64,000 bases of DNA from Halomarina rubra (GCF_023699475.1 NZ_JALXFV010000002.1:483316-547315); one strand, 5' to 3'. Counted from the stretch's first letter, positions 36,754 to 46,069 are shown. The notes: generated by a model from the sequence alone, not told the origin. Numbers and translations are program-made.

Positions 36754-37248
36754 TCGTCGGCGACTGCCAGCACTCGCCTTCTCCTCGACTCGCAACTCGC
36801 CTCGTCCCCGGAGGGCGTCGGGACCGAGCGCGCGCGAGCGTTCGTCGCCTCGCGAACACGTCATCGTATATAAACACACATCGTTTCGGCGGGTCGGACG
36901 GCGAGAGTTACTCGCCACGAGAGTAACCCACCGCGCCGGCTTTCGGGGGTCTACCCCCACTCTGTAATTTTGCAGACAGTTAACGAACCCGACCGATTTC
37001 GGCCGTCTGAGCGGTGTTCGTCTGACGACCGTCCGCCGCTCGGACGACATAGCCACAAAGCGTATATCCCCCACATTCGGCAGTGAGAGCCGTTCACACG
37101 CGTCTGACATCACCAGAAAGCATTTATAACACCGAGCGTTCGTTTGCGATGTACCCCTACCCATGGTGACAGTACGAAGTACCGACCAATCTGGTGGCCA
37201 TCTGGTCATCGGTCGGGGACCGTGCTAGACCCGACAGGTACGATAACC
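36754..37248 (+). promoter_or_regulatory. S-layer gene promoter region and leader
   Basis: About 495 bases without a conventional gene. TATA-like boxes are at 36867-36875 (TATATAAAC), 37062-37067 (GTATATC) and 37123-37129 (TTTATAA). The last would start transcription near 37150 and give a leader of about 100 bases, within which ATG 37149 opens a 6-codon reading frame (MYPYPW, stop at 37167-37169). Multiple promoters and a long leader are usual for highly expressed S-layer genes. Confidence 0.55.
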
Positions 37249-39987
37249 ATGACAGGAAACAACAAGGTTCGCAGCATCTTCCTCGCTGCGCTGATGGTCT
37301 TCTCCGTCTTCGGCGGGGCTATCGCGCTGACGGGCGGTGTCGCGGCCCAGAGTGCTGCCAATGAGGAATTGGTCGACGGCGACGTCGTCTTCATTGGGCA
37401 GACGGTAACGTATGACAACGAAGGCGACGAGCCTGGTTACACCCTCGTCGACTCCGACGGCCAGCTGGTCAAGGAGTACGGCTCGGGTGAGATCACGCTC
37501 AACATCGACGGTGAGCTGATCACCGAAGGTTCCTACACGCTCCGCGTGCAGGGCACCGACACGGAGATCGACTTCACGGTCTCGACGCAGACCATCTCGG
37601 CGACGTTCGACGGTGAGGACGCCCTCGAAACGACGTCCAACCGTGGTTCCTACCGCGTGACCATCTCGTCGGGCGACCTCCCGAGCGACGTCTCCGTTTC
37701 GGAAATCTTCTCCGACTCGGACGTTGACGGCGACTCGACGAACGGTTTCCAGGTCGACGTCCCGACCGACGGTAGCCTCGACCTCGTCGACACGCTCCCC
37801 GATGGCCTCGAGGAGGGCGAGACGTACGACTTCAACATCGAAGTCGTCGACACTGAAGCGACGGCATCCGCCTCGCTCGGTGTCGGTGTCACGCCTGACT
37901 CCGGTGCGACGTTCACCCAGTCGGCCTACACGGGCGTGCGCGGTGACGTCGTGGAGATCCCCGTCAACATCACGAACGTTGGCAGCTCCAGCACCGTCAC
38001 GGTCACCGTCGGGTCCGAGGACGTGAACTACGAGGCAGAACTGGAAGTCTCCGACGGCAACGGTGACGACCAGGTCGTCATCCTCTTCAACACCTACAAC
38101 ACCCTCGACAACGGCGAGAGCGCGTTCAGCGCTGCCGCATCGGGTGAGGACAGTGTGAACGTCGTTGGTGACGAGCCTTCGCTCGACAACATCCTCTCCG
38201 CGGACGCCGCGTACGACCTTGAGACGCGCATCGACGACGACCTGTCGGACGTCGCAGTCCTCGCGCTGAACGAGGGCTCCATCGACTCGTTCGACATCTC
38301 GACGGCTCCGTCCGCGGAGTCCTTCGGCTCGTCGACCACCGTTAGCGCAGTCGAGAACGTCTCGACGGACACCGGTATGGTCGCCTCGGAAGACTACATC
38401 GTCCACCGCCTCGAGGCCGACGGCATCTTCGGTGCCGTCGAGTCCGCGGGTGGTTTCGGTGACTTCATCGACAGCGACGACGTTACGCTCGAAATCTCCG
38501 AGACGACGGCTAACGTCAACGACAACACGGACTCGGTCGAGCTCAGCTCGAGCGACGTCCAGTTCGTCACCGACGGCGAGGGTGTCTCCTACGTCGTCGT
38601 GAGCTCCGATGTCCTCGGTGAGGACATCGCAACCGGTCAGGAACTCGAGACCTCGCTGACGCTCGGGGCGGACACGAACCTCGTCGCTGAGGAGACGACC
38701 CTCAACGACACGTTCGACTACGTCCCGCGCACGGCCGAGTTCAACACTGAAGAGATCGACGACACGGACACCATCGTTGTCCGCGCAGAGCAGAACGCGA
38801 CCATCTCGGGCGAGAGCTCGGTCGCACCCGGTACCGAATTCAACTTCAACGTTCGCTCGACGACCCGCGACGAGCCCTTCCTCGAGCCAGGTCAGGCAAC
38901 GGTCCAGGAAGACGGCACGTTCGCAGTCGAGTTCGACTTCTCGGGCGTTGCCCCCAACACGACGTTCGAAGCGTCGCTGACGGGTGCAGACCTGATGAAC
39001 GTTAACGACGTCACGGACGTCCCCGGTGTCATCGAGGCACCGCGCACGGCCTCCGTGAGCATCGAGGACCAGGAGACCGACGGTTCGTCCGTCGTCGTCG
39101 CCAGCGCTGAGCTGTCGGACGGTGGCTTCATCACCATCCACGACGCGACGCTGGTCGACGAGGGCGACGCCCTCGGCTCCGTCCGCGGCACCTCCGACTA
39201 CCTCGAATCGGGTTCGCAGTCGGACGTCGAGATCTCCCTCGACGAACCGTACGAGGAGGACGGCACGGCCATCGCCATGCCCCACCTCGACACGAACGGT
39301 AACGAGGAGTACGACTTCGTCACGTCCAACGGGTCGGACGACCTGCCGTACACCTCGAACGGCTCGGCTGTCACTGACAGCGCAGAGCTGACCGTCTCGA
39401 ACAACACGACCGGCAGCGCGTCGGTCACCATCGAGGACCAGACCACGAACGGTCAGTACGTCGTCGTCGCCGAGGCTGCCCTCCCTGAGGGTGGCTTCGT
39501 CACGATCCACGACGGCACGCTCCTCGACGGTGCAACGTTCGAGTCCGTCCGCGGTACGTCCGAGTACCTCGACGGTAACGCGACGGACGTCAACATCACG
39601 CTCGACACGCCGTACACCGAGGACGGCACCGTGATCGCGATGCCCCACCAGGACACGAACGGCAACGAGGCCTACGACTTCGTCAGCAGTGACGGCGAGG
39701 ACGACGGCCCGTACACGTCCGGTGACGGCGGTGCGGCAGTCACCGACGACGCGCAGCTGACCGTTGGCTCGGGCAACGAGTCCACCGACACCGGCACGGA
39801 GCCGACGCCCGGCAACGAGACGACGACGTCGGACGACCCGACCACGGGCACGACCGACGCTCCCGTCACCGACGAGCAGACCGGCACCACGCCCGGTGAC
39901 GACGGTGGCCAGCCCGGCTTCGGTATCGTCGTCGCGCTCATCGCGCTCGTCGCCGCCGCACTGCTCGCAGTGCGCCGCGACAACTAA
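37249..39987 (+). CDS. csg: S-layer glycoprotein with PGF-CTERM anchor
   Basis: This 912-residue protein is probably the main surface-layer subunit. The signal peptide spans residues 1-35 (SIFLAALMVFSVFGGAIALT...GGVAAQ). Beta-rich Ig-like domains with many N-glycosylation sequons follow. Two adjacent copies of a domain with SVSIEDQ, GGFITIHD and AMPHLDTNGNEEYDFV lie at about residues 605-850. The tail is a T/E/D-rich linker, then GQPGFGIVVALIALVAAAL and RRDN, the PGF-CTERM signal. Archaeosortase ArtA cuts this signal and the protein is lipid-anchored; two candidate ArtA genes follow 1.2 kb downstream. ATG 37249 is set by the signal peptide. Confidence 0.93.
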   Translation: MTGNNKVRSIFLAALMVFSVFGGAIALTGGVAAQSAANEELVDGDVVFIGQTVTYDNEGDEPGYTLVDSDGQLVKEYGSGEITLNIDGELITEGSYTLRVQGTDTEIDFTVSTQTISATFDGEDALETTSNRGSYRVTISSGDLPSDVSVSEIFSDSDVDGDSTNGFQVDVPTDGSLDLVDTLPDGLEEGETYDFNIEVVDTEATASASLGVGVTPDSGATFTQSAYTGVRGDVVEIPVNITNVGSSSTVTVTVGSEDVNYEAELEVSDGNGDDQVVILFNTYNTLDNGESAFSAAASGEDSVNVVGDEPSLDNILSADAAYDLETRIDDDLSDVAVLALNEGSIDSFDISTAPSAESFGSSTTVSAVENVSTDTGMVASEDYIVHRLEADGIFGAVESAGGFGDFIDSDDVTLEISETTANVNDNTDSVELSSSDVQFVTDGEGVSYVVVSSDVLGEDIATGQELETSLTLGADTNLVAEETTLNDTFDYVPRTAEFNTEEIDDTDTIVVRAEQNATISGESSVAPGTEFNFNVRSTTRDEPFLEPGQATVQEDGTFAVEFDFSGVAPNTTFEASLTGADLMNVNDVTDVPGVIEAPRTASVSIEDQETDGSSVVVASAELSDGGFITIHDATLVDEGDALGSVRGTSDYLESGSQSDVEISLDEPYEEDGTAIAMPHLDTNGNEEYDFVTSNGSDDLPYTSNGSAVTDSAELTVSNNTTGSASVTIEDQTTNGQYVVVAEAALPEGGFVTIHDGTLLDGATFESVRGTSEYLDGNATDVNITLDTPYTEDGTVIAMPHQDTNGNEAYDFVSSDGEDDGPYTSGDGGAAVTDDAQLTVGSGNESTDTGTEPTPGNETTTSDDPTTGTTDAPVTDEQTGTTPGDDGGQPGFGIVVALIALVAAALLAVRRDN

Positions 39988-40125
39988 GCCGTAACACAAC
40001 CGGACCTCGCTCCGGTCATCCGCGATACCTTTCTTTCGGACGCTACACCACCCAGCGACAGCCACGTCCGCGTGTTCGTCGTCGGATGGTGGAAGATACT
40101 TACCCGTCGTCGCCGACCGGGTGGT

Positions 40126-41130
40126 ATGGACGTCCCGAGTGGCCTCGACGTCGACCTCGACCGGCGGCGCGTGTTGCGCCTGCTCGGCGGGAGCGTCGGT
40201 GCGCTCGCGGGCTTCAAAGCAATCGACAACGTCGTCCTCGGCTACGGCGTGCTCGTCGGGACGAACCTCACCGAACAGGACCTCGACGCCGTCGCCGGTG
40301 CGAGCTTCGGCCCGCAAGCCGACGCCGTCACCCTCGACGACGCGACCCTCCGGTTCGACGACGACACCATCACTGTCGAGTCCTCCCGGGGGACCGACAC
40401 GCTCGACGCGACCGACCGCGAACGAGCACGTCGTCTCGACGAGGACCACGCCCTCGACGGGGCGCTCGTTCGGACCGTCGAGGACCAGCGGGCGTTCGCT
40501 GAGGACGCGGTCGGCTTCGAGTTCTCGACGCTGGAGGCGTTCTTCGAGCGGACGCGGAACGGGGACACCCGCCCCGAGACCGTCGAGCGCTGTCGCGGGC
40601 CGTTCTTCCGGGACGTCGAACCGGCGACCGTCGAGCGGTTCACCGAGGCCGACCCCGCCGACCCCGAGGCGACGGTCCACGGGTTGACCGACGGGTTCCG
40701 GCGCTACGCGGACTACGACGTCCCGCGATACCTCGCGGGGTCGGTCGAGGACAACGTGCTGTTCGGGGCCGCCGACCTGCGGGCGGGGTTCGAAGACCCC
40801 GTCGACTTCGAGTCCCTGCTGGCGGCCGGCGAGACCGGGATGTTCTGTTACGAGTTCGTCTGGCGGTCGATGGAGGCGTTCCACGCCGTGCCCGCCCGCG
40901 AGCAGACGGTGCCGGTCGTCTCGGCGCACGTCTTCGACGCCCGGCACAAGCACGTCTACACCGCACTCGCCAGCGTGCTCCGGGAGGACGGCGAACTGGT
41001 CGTCCCGACGACGTTCGTCGACTACACCCACACGACGATGTACGACGACTTCTTACTCCGTGGCGTGATGGGTGAGGGACTCGAAGCGTACAACACGCGC
41101 CACAGGGCGACGCGAATCCGGTGGTACTGA
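40126..41130 (+). CDS. Unknown surface-locus protein, possible transglutaminase-like C-terminus
   Basis: This is a 334-residue protein. The N-terminus DLDRRRVLRLLGGSVGALAG resembles a Tat-type signal (RRRVLRLL) or a membrane anchor, so it is probably outside or membrane-bound. The C-terminal part has the order Cys (GMFCYEFVWRSM), His (ARHKHVYTALASV) and Asp (TTFVDYTHTTMYDDF), which resembles a transglutaminase-like Cys-His-Asp set. This is pattern reading only. It lies between the S-layer gene and archaeosortase, 57 bases from the latter, suggesting a role in surface-protein processing or linkage. Confidence 0.7.
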   Translation: MDVPSGLDVDLDRRRVLRLLGGSVGALAGFKAIDNVVLGYGVLVGTNLTEQDLDAVAGASFGPQADAVTLDDATLRFDDDTITVESSRGTDTLDATDRERARRLDEDHALDGALVRTVEDQRAFAEDAVGFEFSTLEAFFERTRNGDTRPETVERCRGPFFRDVEPATVERFTEADPADPEATVHGLTDGFRRYADYDVPRYLAGSVEDNVLFGAADLRAGFEDPVDFESLLAAGETGMFCYEFVWRSMEAFHAVPAREQTVPVVSAHVFDARHKHVYTALASVLREDGELVVPTTFVDYTHTTMYDDFLLRGVMGEGLEAYNTRHRATRIRWY

Positions 41131-41187
41131 CCGCGCGCACGACCACAGGAGACTTACCCGTACGGCACGCAGACCATCTCGTTCGAT

Positions 41188-42099
41188 ATGGCATCACCGA
41201 CAACCGACCTGCTGGCGTGGCTCGTCGTCGGACTGTTCGCGAGCGGGTCGCTCCTCGCGACCGTCGATCGCCGCGCGGGTCGGGCCGTCAGTGTCGCCGC
41301 GTGGGTCGTCTTCGCCGGCTTCTGGGCGGTGCTCGTCCCCCACTTCGCGTTCGTCGCCCAGAGCGCCATCGAGGGGGTCGCCGCCGCCGTCGCCGTTCCG
41401 GGCTGTCTGTACGCGGGCTACCTCCTCGCGCGCGGTCGGGACTCGCTGTTCGTCCTCACGCGCGCCGTCGCGGTCATGGGTCTCGTCTACCTGCCGTTCC
41501 TGACGGTGACCGGGCTCAGAGAGTGGCTCATCCTGACCGTCGCCCAGCAGACCGAGTGGGGTATCAACCTGCTGGGGTACCATCCCGAGCGCATCACCGG
41601 CCACGGCGAGTTCGAGTCGCTGTTCGTCTTCCGCCGCCACGGACTGGTCAACACGACGCGCATCGTCCTGATGTGCACCGGCATCGGGAGCATGACCATC
41701 TTCGCGGGCCTCATCGCCGCCGTCGACGCGCCGCTGACTCGCAAACTCCAGGCCGCGGCGGTCTCCATCCCGGTCATCTGGGTGCTCAACATCGTCCGGA
41801 ACGTGTTCATCGCCGTCGCGTTCGGCGACCAGTGGTTCCAGTGGCTCCACGGCCCCGCCGACGCCCTGTTCGCGCTGAAGGGGCCGGAGATGGCGTCGTT
41901 CTACGTCGCCGACCGCGTCCTCGCGCAGTCGGCCTCCGTGGTCGTGCTCGTCGCTATCCTCTGGCTGGTCGTCAAGTACCTGCCCGAGTTGCTCGTCGTC
42001 GTCGAGGACGTGCTGTACATCCTCACGCGCCGCGAGTACGACCTGGCCAGCGCCTTCGACGTCGACCTCCCGGAGACCGACCCGGTCGTCGCGGACTGA
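41188..42099 (+). CDS. artA: Archaeosortase A
   Basis: This is a 303-residue membrane peptidase with about eight hydrophobic segments. The catalytic Cys163 lies in RIVLMCTGIGSM, with Arg204 in WVLNIVRNVFIAV and Arg243 in ADRVLAQ. The spacing 41 and 39 equals that of C173, R214 and R253 in Haloferax volcanii ArtA. It removes the PGF-CTERM tail of surface proteins and permits their lipid linkage. The S-layer protein encoded upstream carries this tail. A second ArtA gene follows 6 bases later. Confidence 0.94.
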   Translation: MASPTTDLLAWLVVGLFASGSLLATVDRRAGRAVSVAAWVVFAGFWAVLVPHFAFVAQSAIEGVAAAVAVPGCLYAGYLLARGRDSLFVLTRAVAVMGLVYLPFLTVTGLREWLILTVAQQTEWGINLLGYHPERITGHGEFESLFVFRRHGLVNTTRIVLMCTGIGSMTIFAGLIAAVDAPLTRKLQAAAVSIPVIWVLNIVRNVFIAVAFGDQWFQWLHGPADALFALKGPEMASFYVADRVLAQSASVVVLVAILWLVVKYLPELLVVVEDVLYILTRREYDLASAFDVDLPETDPVVAD

Positions 42100-42105
42100 C
42101 CGCTC

Positions 42106-43233
42106 ATGGTTCCGCTCGCCCTCTCCGCGCTGTTCACCCTCGCCACTTCGCTCACCCTCCCCGCACAGGTCGCACGTCCCGCTTCACTCGGCGCTCTCGA
42201 CGTTCTCTCACTCGCGGCACTCGGCCAGGCCAGCGGTAGCCCCGTGTCGGCCGTCGTCGACGCGTTCGCGGCGCTCGGAACGTTCGCCGACCCGCTCGCG
42301 TGGCTGGTCGTCGGGACGTTCCTCACTGCGGCGGTCCTCGACGTCGCCGACCGCGCCCAAGCGCGCCCGCTCGCGGTTGTCGGCTGGGTACTGTTCGCGC
42401 TGTTCTGGCTGACGCTCGTCCACCACTTCGTCGTCGTCCAGAAGAGCATCGTCGAGGGGCTGGGAGTCGTCGTCGCCGTCCCGGCGTGTCTGTACGCGGG
42501 CTACCTCCTCGCCCGTGGGCGAGAGTCGCTGATGGTGCTCTCCAGGGCGGTCGGCGTGATGGGGCTGGTGTTCTTCCCCGTCCAGAGTATCGACCCGCTC
42601 CGGGAGTTCCTCATCGAGACCGTCACCCACCAGACGGAGTTCGCGATGGGGCTGGTCGGCCAGACCGCACCCGCGGACTTCTCGGTCGTCAGCGGGACGA
42701 CCGCCGAGCCGCCACAACCGGACTACCGCAACACCTTCGAGTTCTACCAGGGCGACCACCGCATCACCTACACTATCCTCATCGCGTGTACGGGGCTCGG
42801 GAGCATGGCCATCTTCGCGGGAGCCATCCTCGCGGTCCGTGCGCCCATCGACCGCAAACTCCGCGCGCTGGCGGTGAGCATCCCCGTCATCTACCTGCTC
42901 AACGTCGTCCGGAACGTGTTCATCGGCCTCTCGTTCGGCCAGAGCCGCCTCCAAGTGTTCCCGGGGCTCGTGATGGACCTATTCGGGACGAACGACCCCT
43001 ACATGGTGTCGTACTACGTCGCCGACCGCATCCTCGCACAGTTCGGGTCGGTGCTCGCACTCGTCGCCATCACGTGGTTCGTCGTCCGCGAACTCCCGGA
43101 GATCGCCGTCATCCTCGACGACGCGCTGTTCATGCTGACCGGCACGGAGTACGACCTGGCGGCGTCGCTCGGTGCCGAGGGGATCGACGGCCAATCTGTG
43201 CCCACCGGGACGGGCGACCGGCCGATGGACTGA
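42106..43233 (+). CDS. Second archaeosortase A paralogue
   Basis: This is a 375-residue protein clearly related to its upstream neighbour (shared LYAGYLLARGR, VSIPVI, VVRNVFI, YYVADRILAQ). It keeps Cys228 (ILIACTGLGSM), Arg269 and Arg308 with the same 41/39 spacing, so it should be active. It differs by an N-terminal extension of about 60 residues and a longer loop before the active Cys (about residues 186-216, with GTTAEPPQPDYRNTFEF). A different substrate tail or regulation is possible. Start ATG 42106 lies 6 bases after the artA stop. Confidence 0.92.
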   Translation: MVPLALSALFTLATSLTLPAQVARPASLGALDVLSLAALGQASGSPVSAVVDAFAALGTFADPLAWLVVGTFLTAAVLDVADRAQARPLAVVGWVLFALFWLTLVHHFVVVQKSIVEGLGVVVAVPACLYAGYLLARGRESLMVLSRAVGVMGLVFFPVQSIDPLREFLIETVTHQTEFAMGLVGQTAPADFSVVSGTTAEPPQPDYRNTFEFYQGDHRITYTILIACTGLGSMAIFAGAILAVRAPIDRKLRALAVSIPVIYLLNVVRNVFIGLSFGQSRLQVFPGLVMDLFGTNDPYMVSYYVADRILAQFGSVLALVAITWFVVRELPEIAVILDDALFMLTGTEYDLAASLGAEGIDGQSVPTGTGDRPMD

Positions 43234-43275
43234 GTCCCTGCCGTAGACCGAGGCTCGGCCGCGCTTCGGGCCGTC

Positions 43276-44106
43276 TCAGACCGTGTGTTCATCGACGAGC
43301 GCCGCGGGCGCGCCGGCGAGTTCTCTGAGCGCGTCGGCTTCGAGCAGGTGCAGGTCGCCGGGGACGACCAGCAGGTGCAGCGGATCGCCGAACGAACGCT
43401 CGGCGAGCGCGCTCAGGCTGTCGGCAACGACCAGCGGGTCGGGGCTGCCGGCGCGACAGACCGCTACACCGAGGGTCTCGGGGAGGGCCTCGCTCAACAG
43501 TTCGGCGGCGTAGTCGGCGGGCATGAACTCCTCCAGTTCCCGCTCGTCGGTCGCGAGGTCGGCGTTGCGCCGGTCGGTCGAACTCCCCTTCACCTTGATG
43601 TCGAGGAAGACGAGCGTGTGCAGGCCTCGCTCGCGGTTGTCCGCGATGGTGTCCAGCACGCTCCCGGGGACGCCGTCGCTGGCGTGGACGAACGGGAACG
43701 GCAGCGTCGTCGCCTTCCCGAAGCGGTAGTTCTGGAGGCCCGTCAGCGAGGAGGCGGCGGCCTCGGCGGTCGTCCCGTGGACGACGCGCGTGTCGATGCC
43801 GCGCTCTTCGGCGCGCATCCGCAGGTCGACGTGGGTCGTCGAGATCATCGTGTCGCCGGCGGTGAGGAAGACGACGTCCGCGTCCGCGGCGGCGTCGAGG
43901 ATGGGGTCGGGGTCCTGTTCGACGCCCGCGCGGTCCCGGACCTCGATGGCGCAGTCGTGGAACGCCTCCAGTTCGTCCAGCGAGCTTCCCATCAGTCGGG
44001 AGGTGTAGAACTCGGCGAACACACGGTCGGCCCCACGAAGCGTCTCACGGCCCTCGACGGTGACCGAGCGTTCGTCCCAGAGACCGAGTCCGACGAAACT
44101 GAGCAT
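43276..44106 (-). CDS. dphB: Diphthine synthase DphB
   Basis: This 276-residue SAM-dependent methyltransferase methylates the modified histidine of elongation factor 2 in diphthamide synthesis. It has the tetrapyrrole-methylase fold: MLSFVGLGLWDERSVTVEGR, the SAM region VVFLTAGDTMISTTHVDLRM and PFVHASDGVPGSVLD. It is archaeal-length. It is convergent with artA2 (43 bases between stops) and divergent from the tRNA methyltransferase gene at 44210. Confidence 0.95.
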   Translation of the reverse strand: MLSFVGLGLWDERSVTVEGRETLRGADRVFAEFYTSRLMGSSLDELEAFHDCAIEVRDRAGVEQDPDPILDAAADADVVFLTAGDTMISTTHVDLRMRAEERGIDTRVVHGTTAEAAASSLTGLQNYRFGKATTLPFPFVHASDGVPGSVLDTIADNRERGLHTLVFLDIKVKGSSTDRRNADLATDERELEEFMPADYAAELLSEALPETLGVAVCRAGSPDPLVVADSLSALAERSFGDPLHLLVVPGDLHLLEADALRELAGAPAALVDEHTV

Positions 44107-44209
44107 ACCCGCAGTGGTCGGGCCGCGGGCTTAACGGCGTGGACTCGTCGTCGAGGTGCTCGGGCCGACGAAGCGTCACGCTTAGCCCGCCGCCCTCGCG
44201 AAGTGAGGT

Positions 44210-45190
44210 ATGGAAGTTCCGTGTGTCCGCGTCCGTCCCCAGGAGGGGGAGACGACGCGGAGCGCCCTCGCCGCCCGCGACCTCGTCGACGACGACCACG
44301 AGATAACCGTCGCAGACGGCTGGCTGTACGTCCCCGTCGACGACGGCGAGGCGGCCGAGCGAGAGGGCTACACGGTCGTCGCCCACGACGTTCCACCGCG
44401 CCGCGGGCAGGTGATGCCCGCGGACATCCTTGGCGAGGAACCGAGCTACGAGCGACTGGGCGATATCGCCATCCTTGACATCGAGGACGCCGAGGCGGCG
44501 CGCGCCGTCGCCGACGCCATCGTCGAGAGCGACCTCCCCATCGACAGCGTCGTCAACCGCGCCTCGAAGGTGAAAGGCGAACTCCGAGTTCGGGACTGGG
44601 ACGTCCTCGTCGGCGACACGCGGACGGTCCACCGCGAGTACGGCTTCGAGTACGCGCTGGACCTCGCGTCGGTGTACTTCTCGCCCCGACTCGCCACCGA
44701 GCGCCACCGCGTCGCCGAACAGGTCGAGTCCGGCGAACGGGCGTTCGACATGTTCGCCGGCGTCGGACCGTTCGTAATCCCGTTCGCCGCTCGCGGTGCG
44801 ACCTGTGTGGGGGCGGACCTCAACGAGGCGGCCGTCGAGTTCCTCCGGGAGAACGCCGAGCGCAACGGCGTCGCCGACCGCGTCACGGCCGTCGCGGGCG
44901 ACGTCCGCGAGGTCGCCACGGAGTACGAGGGGTGGGCGGACCGACTGGTGATGAACCTCCCGCACAGCGCCGACGCCTTCCTCGACACCGCTGTGACGCT
45001 CGCGGGCGACGACTGCACGCTCCACTACTACGACATCCAGCACGACGAGGACCCGTTCGGCCCCGGCGAGCGTGCCATCCGGGACGCCGCCGAACCCGAG
45101 TACACCGTCCGCGTCGAGACCCGACGCCTCGTGCGGTCGTACGCGCCACACGAGGAGAACGTCTGTCTGGACGTGCGACTCACGCGCTGA
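44210..45190 (+). CDS. trm5: tRNA (guanine37-N1)-methyltransferase, Trm5 family
   Basis: This is a 326-residue class I SAM methyltransferase. The N-terminal D1 domain (residues 1-60) is followed by the conserved LGDIAILDIED, VYFSPRLATERHRVAEQV and the Trm5 SAM motif DMFAGVGPFVIPFAARGATC. The catalytic NLP motif reads MNLPHSADAFLDTA. The C-terminus has LVRSYAPHEENVCLDVRLTR. It protects the reading frame by m1G37. Taw2 relatives have a similar core, but length and motif set suit Trm5. Confidence 0.93.
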   Translation: MEVPCVRVRPQEGETTRSALAARDLVDDDHEITVADGWLYVPVDDGEAAEREGYTVVAHDVPPRRGQVMPADILGEEPSYERLGDIAILDIEDAEAARAVADAIVESDLPIDSVVNRASKVKGELRVRDWDVLVGDTRTVHREYGFEYALDLASVYFSPRLATERHRVAEQVESGERAFDMFAGVGPFVIPFAARGATCVGADLNEAAVEFLRENAERNGVADRVTAVAGDVREVATEYEGWADRLVMNLPHSADAFLDTAVTLAGDDCTLHYYDIQHDEDPFGPGERAIRDAAEPEYTVRVETRRLVRSYAPHEENVCLDVRLTR

Positions 45191-45247
45191 GGAACGACGG
45201 TCGAGGCGTGACGCCCCGGGAGTGACGAGGAGGTCGGGTGGTCGTGG

Positions 45248-45481
45248 CTACGGTTTCCAGCGGAGTTCGACCGCGACGGTCTCGCGGTCGCCCCGCAACA
45301 GCGAGGTGCGTTCGGAGACGCTGATGTCGTAGGTGAGGCTGTCGGCGGGCGAGAGGGCGACCCGTTTGTTCCCGACCCGGATGTTGCCGGTCCCCTCGCG
45401 AATCTCGGCGGCGAGTGCTTCCAGTCGGTCGGCCGCCTCTTCGCGCGACAGCGTCGTCTTGTCCTGCAGTTTCTCCGCCAT
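45248..45481 (-). CDS. Amphi-Trp domain protein
   Basis: This is a 77-residue protein (MAEKLQDKTTLSREEAADRL, ending VELRWKP) of the small amphi-Trp domain type, found in haloarchaea and bacteria with unknown role. ATG 45481 is chosen over the longer frame to 45532 because MAEKLQ is the family N-terminus. It is monocistronic and antisense to its neighbours. Confidence 0.8.
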   Translation of the reverse strand: MAEKLQDKTTLSREEAADRLEALAAEIREGTGNIRVGNKRVALSPADSLTYDISVSERTSLLRGDRETVAVELRWKP

Positions 45482-45580
45482 ACCCCTCCCGACGAGTGGA
45501 CGAGGGATAAGAGTGTGACCCTGAACTCGCAAGCGAAGCGGCGAGTCAACGGCTGACGAACGTAGCTGGTTTCAGTACAC

Positions 45581-45587
45581 TTATAAA
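45581..45587 (+). promoter_or_regulatory. TATA box before HalOD1 gene
   Basis: TTATAAA is centred 27 bases before an in-frame ATG at 45611 but only 6 bases before the first ATG at 45590. The latter would lie upstream of the expected transcript start. Confidence 0.6.
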
Positions 45588-45610
45588 CAATGAGCGGCGA
45601 TTTCGATGAA

Positions 45611-45886
45611 ATGTCGTGTTTCCGCCGAATCGATGGTGCGGCCAGTACGGCCGTCGTCGAGGCGGTCGCGTCCGCTGAAGGGGTTCCCCCACGGACGCTC
45701 GACCCGCTCTACGACACCATCGACCCGGACGCGCTCGACGCGCTCGTCTCCGACGCCGGTCCGGTCCGAATCCGCTTCAGCTACGAGGGCCACACCGTCA
45801 CCGTCCACGGCGACGGCCGCCTCGAACTCGAAGAGACGGCCGCGACGACGGTGACCGACGCCGACCCGAGCGCGGCTTCGGACTGA
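45611..45886 (+). CDS. HalOD1 output domain protein
   Basis: This is a 91-residue protein that is all one HalOD1 domain: VVEAVASAEGVPPRTLDPLY, DTIDPDALDALV and VRIRFSYEGHTVTVHGDGR. The domain is known as an output module of haloarchaeal signalling proteins, but its mode of action is unknown. ATG 45611 (MSCFRRIDG) is set by the TATA box 27 bases upstream and a leaderless transcript; ATG 45590 would add seven residues. Confidence 0.82.
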   Translation: MSCFRRIDGAASTAVVEAVASAEGVPPRTLDPLYDTIDPDALDALVSDAGPVRIRFSYEGHTVTVHGDGRLELEETAATTVTDADPSAASD

Positions 45887-46069
45887 GTCGACCGACCCCA
45901 CGGGAGTAGATTCTCCAGGCCTCGGTCTCGGAGCCACAGCGCCGTCGCGAGCGGCTCCTCAAACACCCTCGTTCGGCCTCGTGAGCGACGCTGCCAGCCT
46001 CTCGAAGCGTGGTATGACATAACAACTCACGAAGGGTTTAGGCGCGCCAAACTCCTAGACGGAACTGTC

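Noticed and set aside
37225-41031. 1268-codon open frame on the reverse strand across the S-layer locus
   Set aside because: It mirrors the S-layer and following genes in the antisense frame of high-GC coding DNA; its composition (R, V, D rich) has no domain and no promoter.
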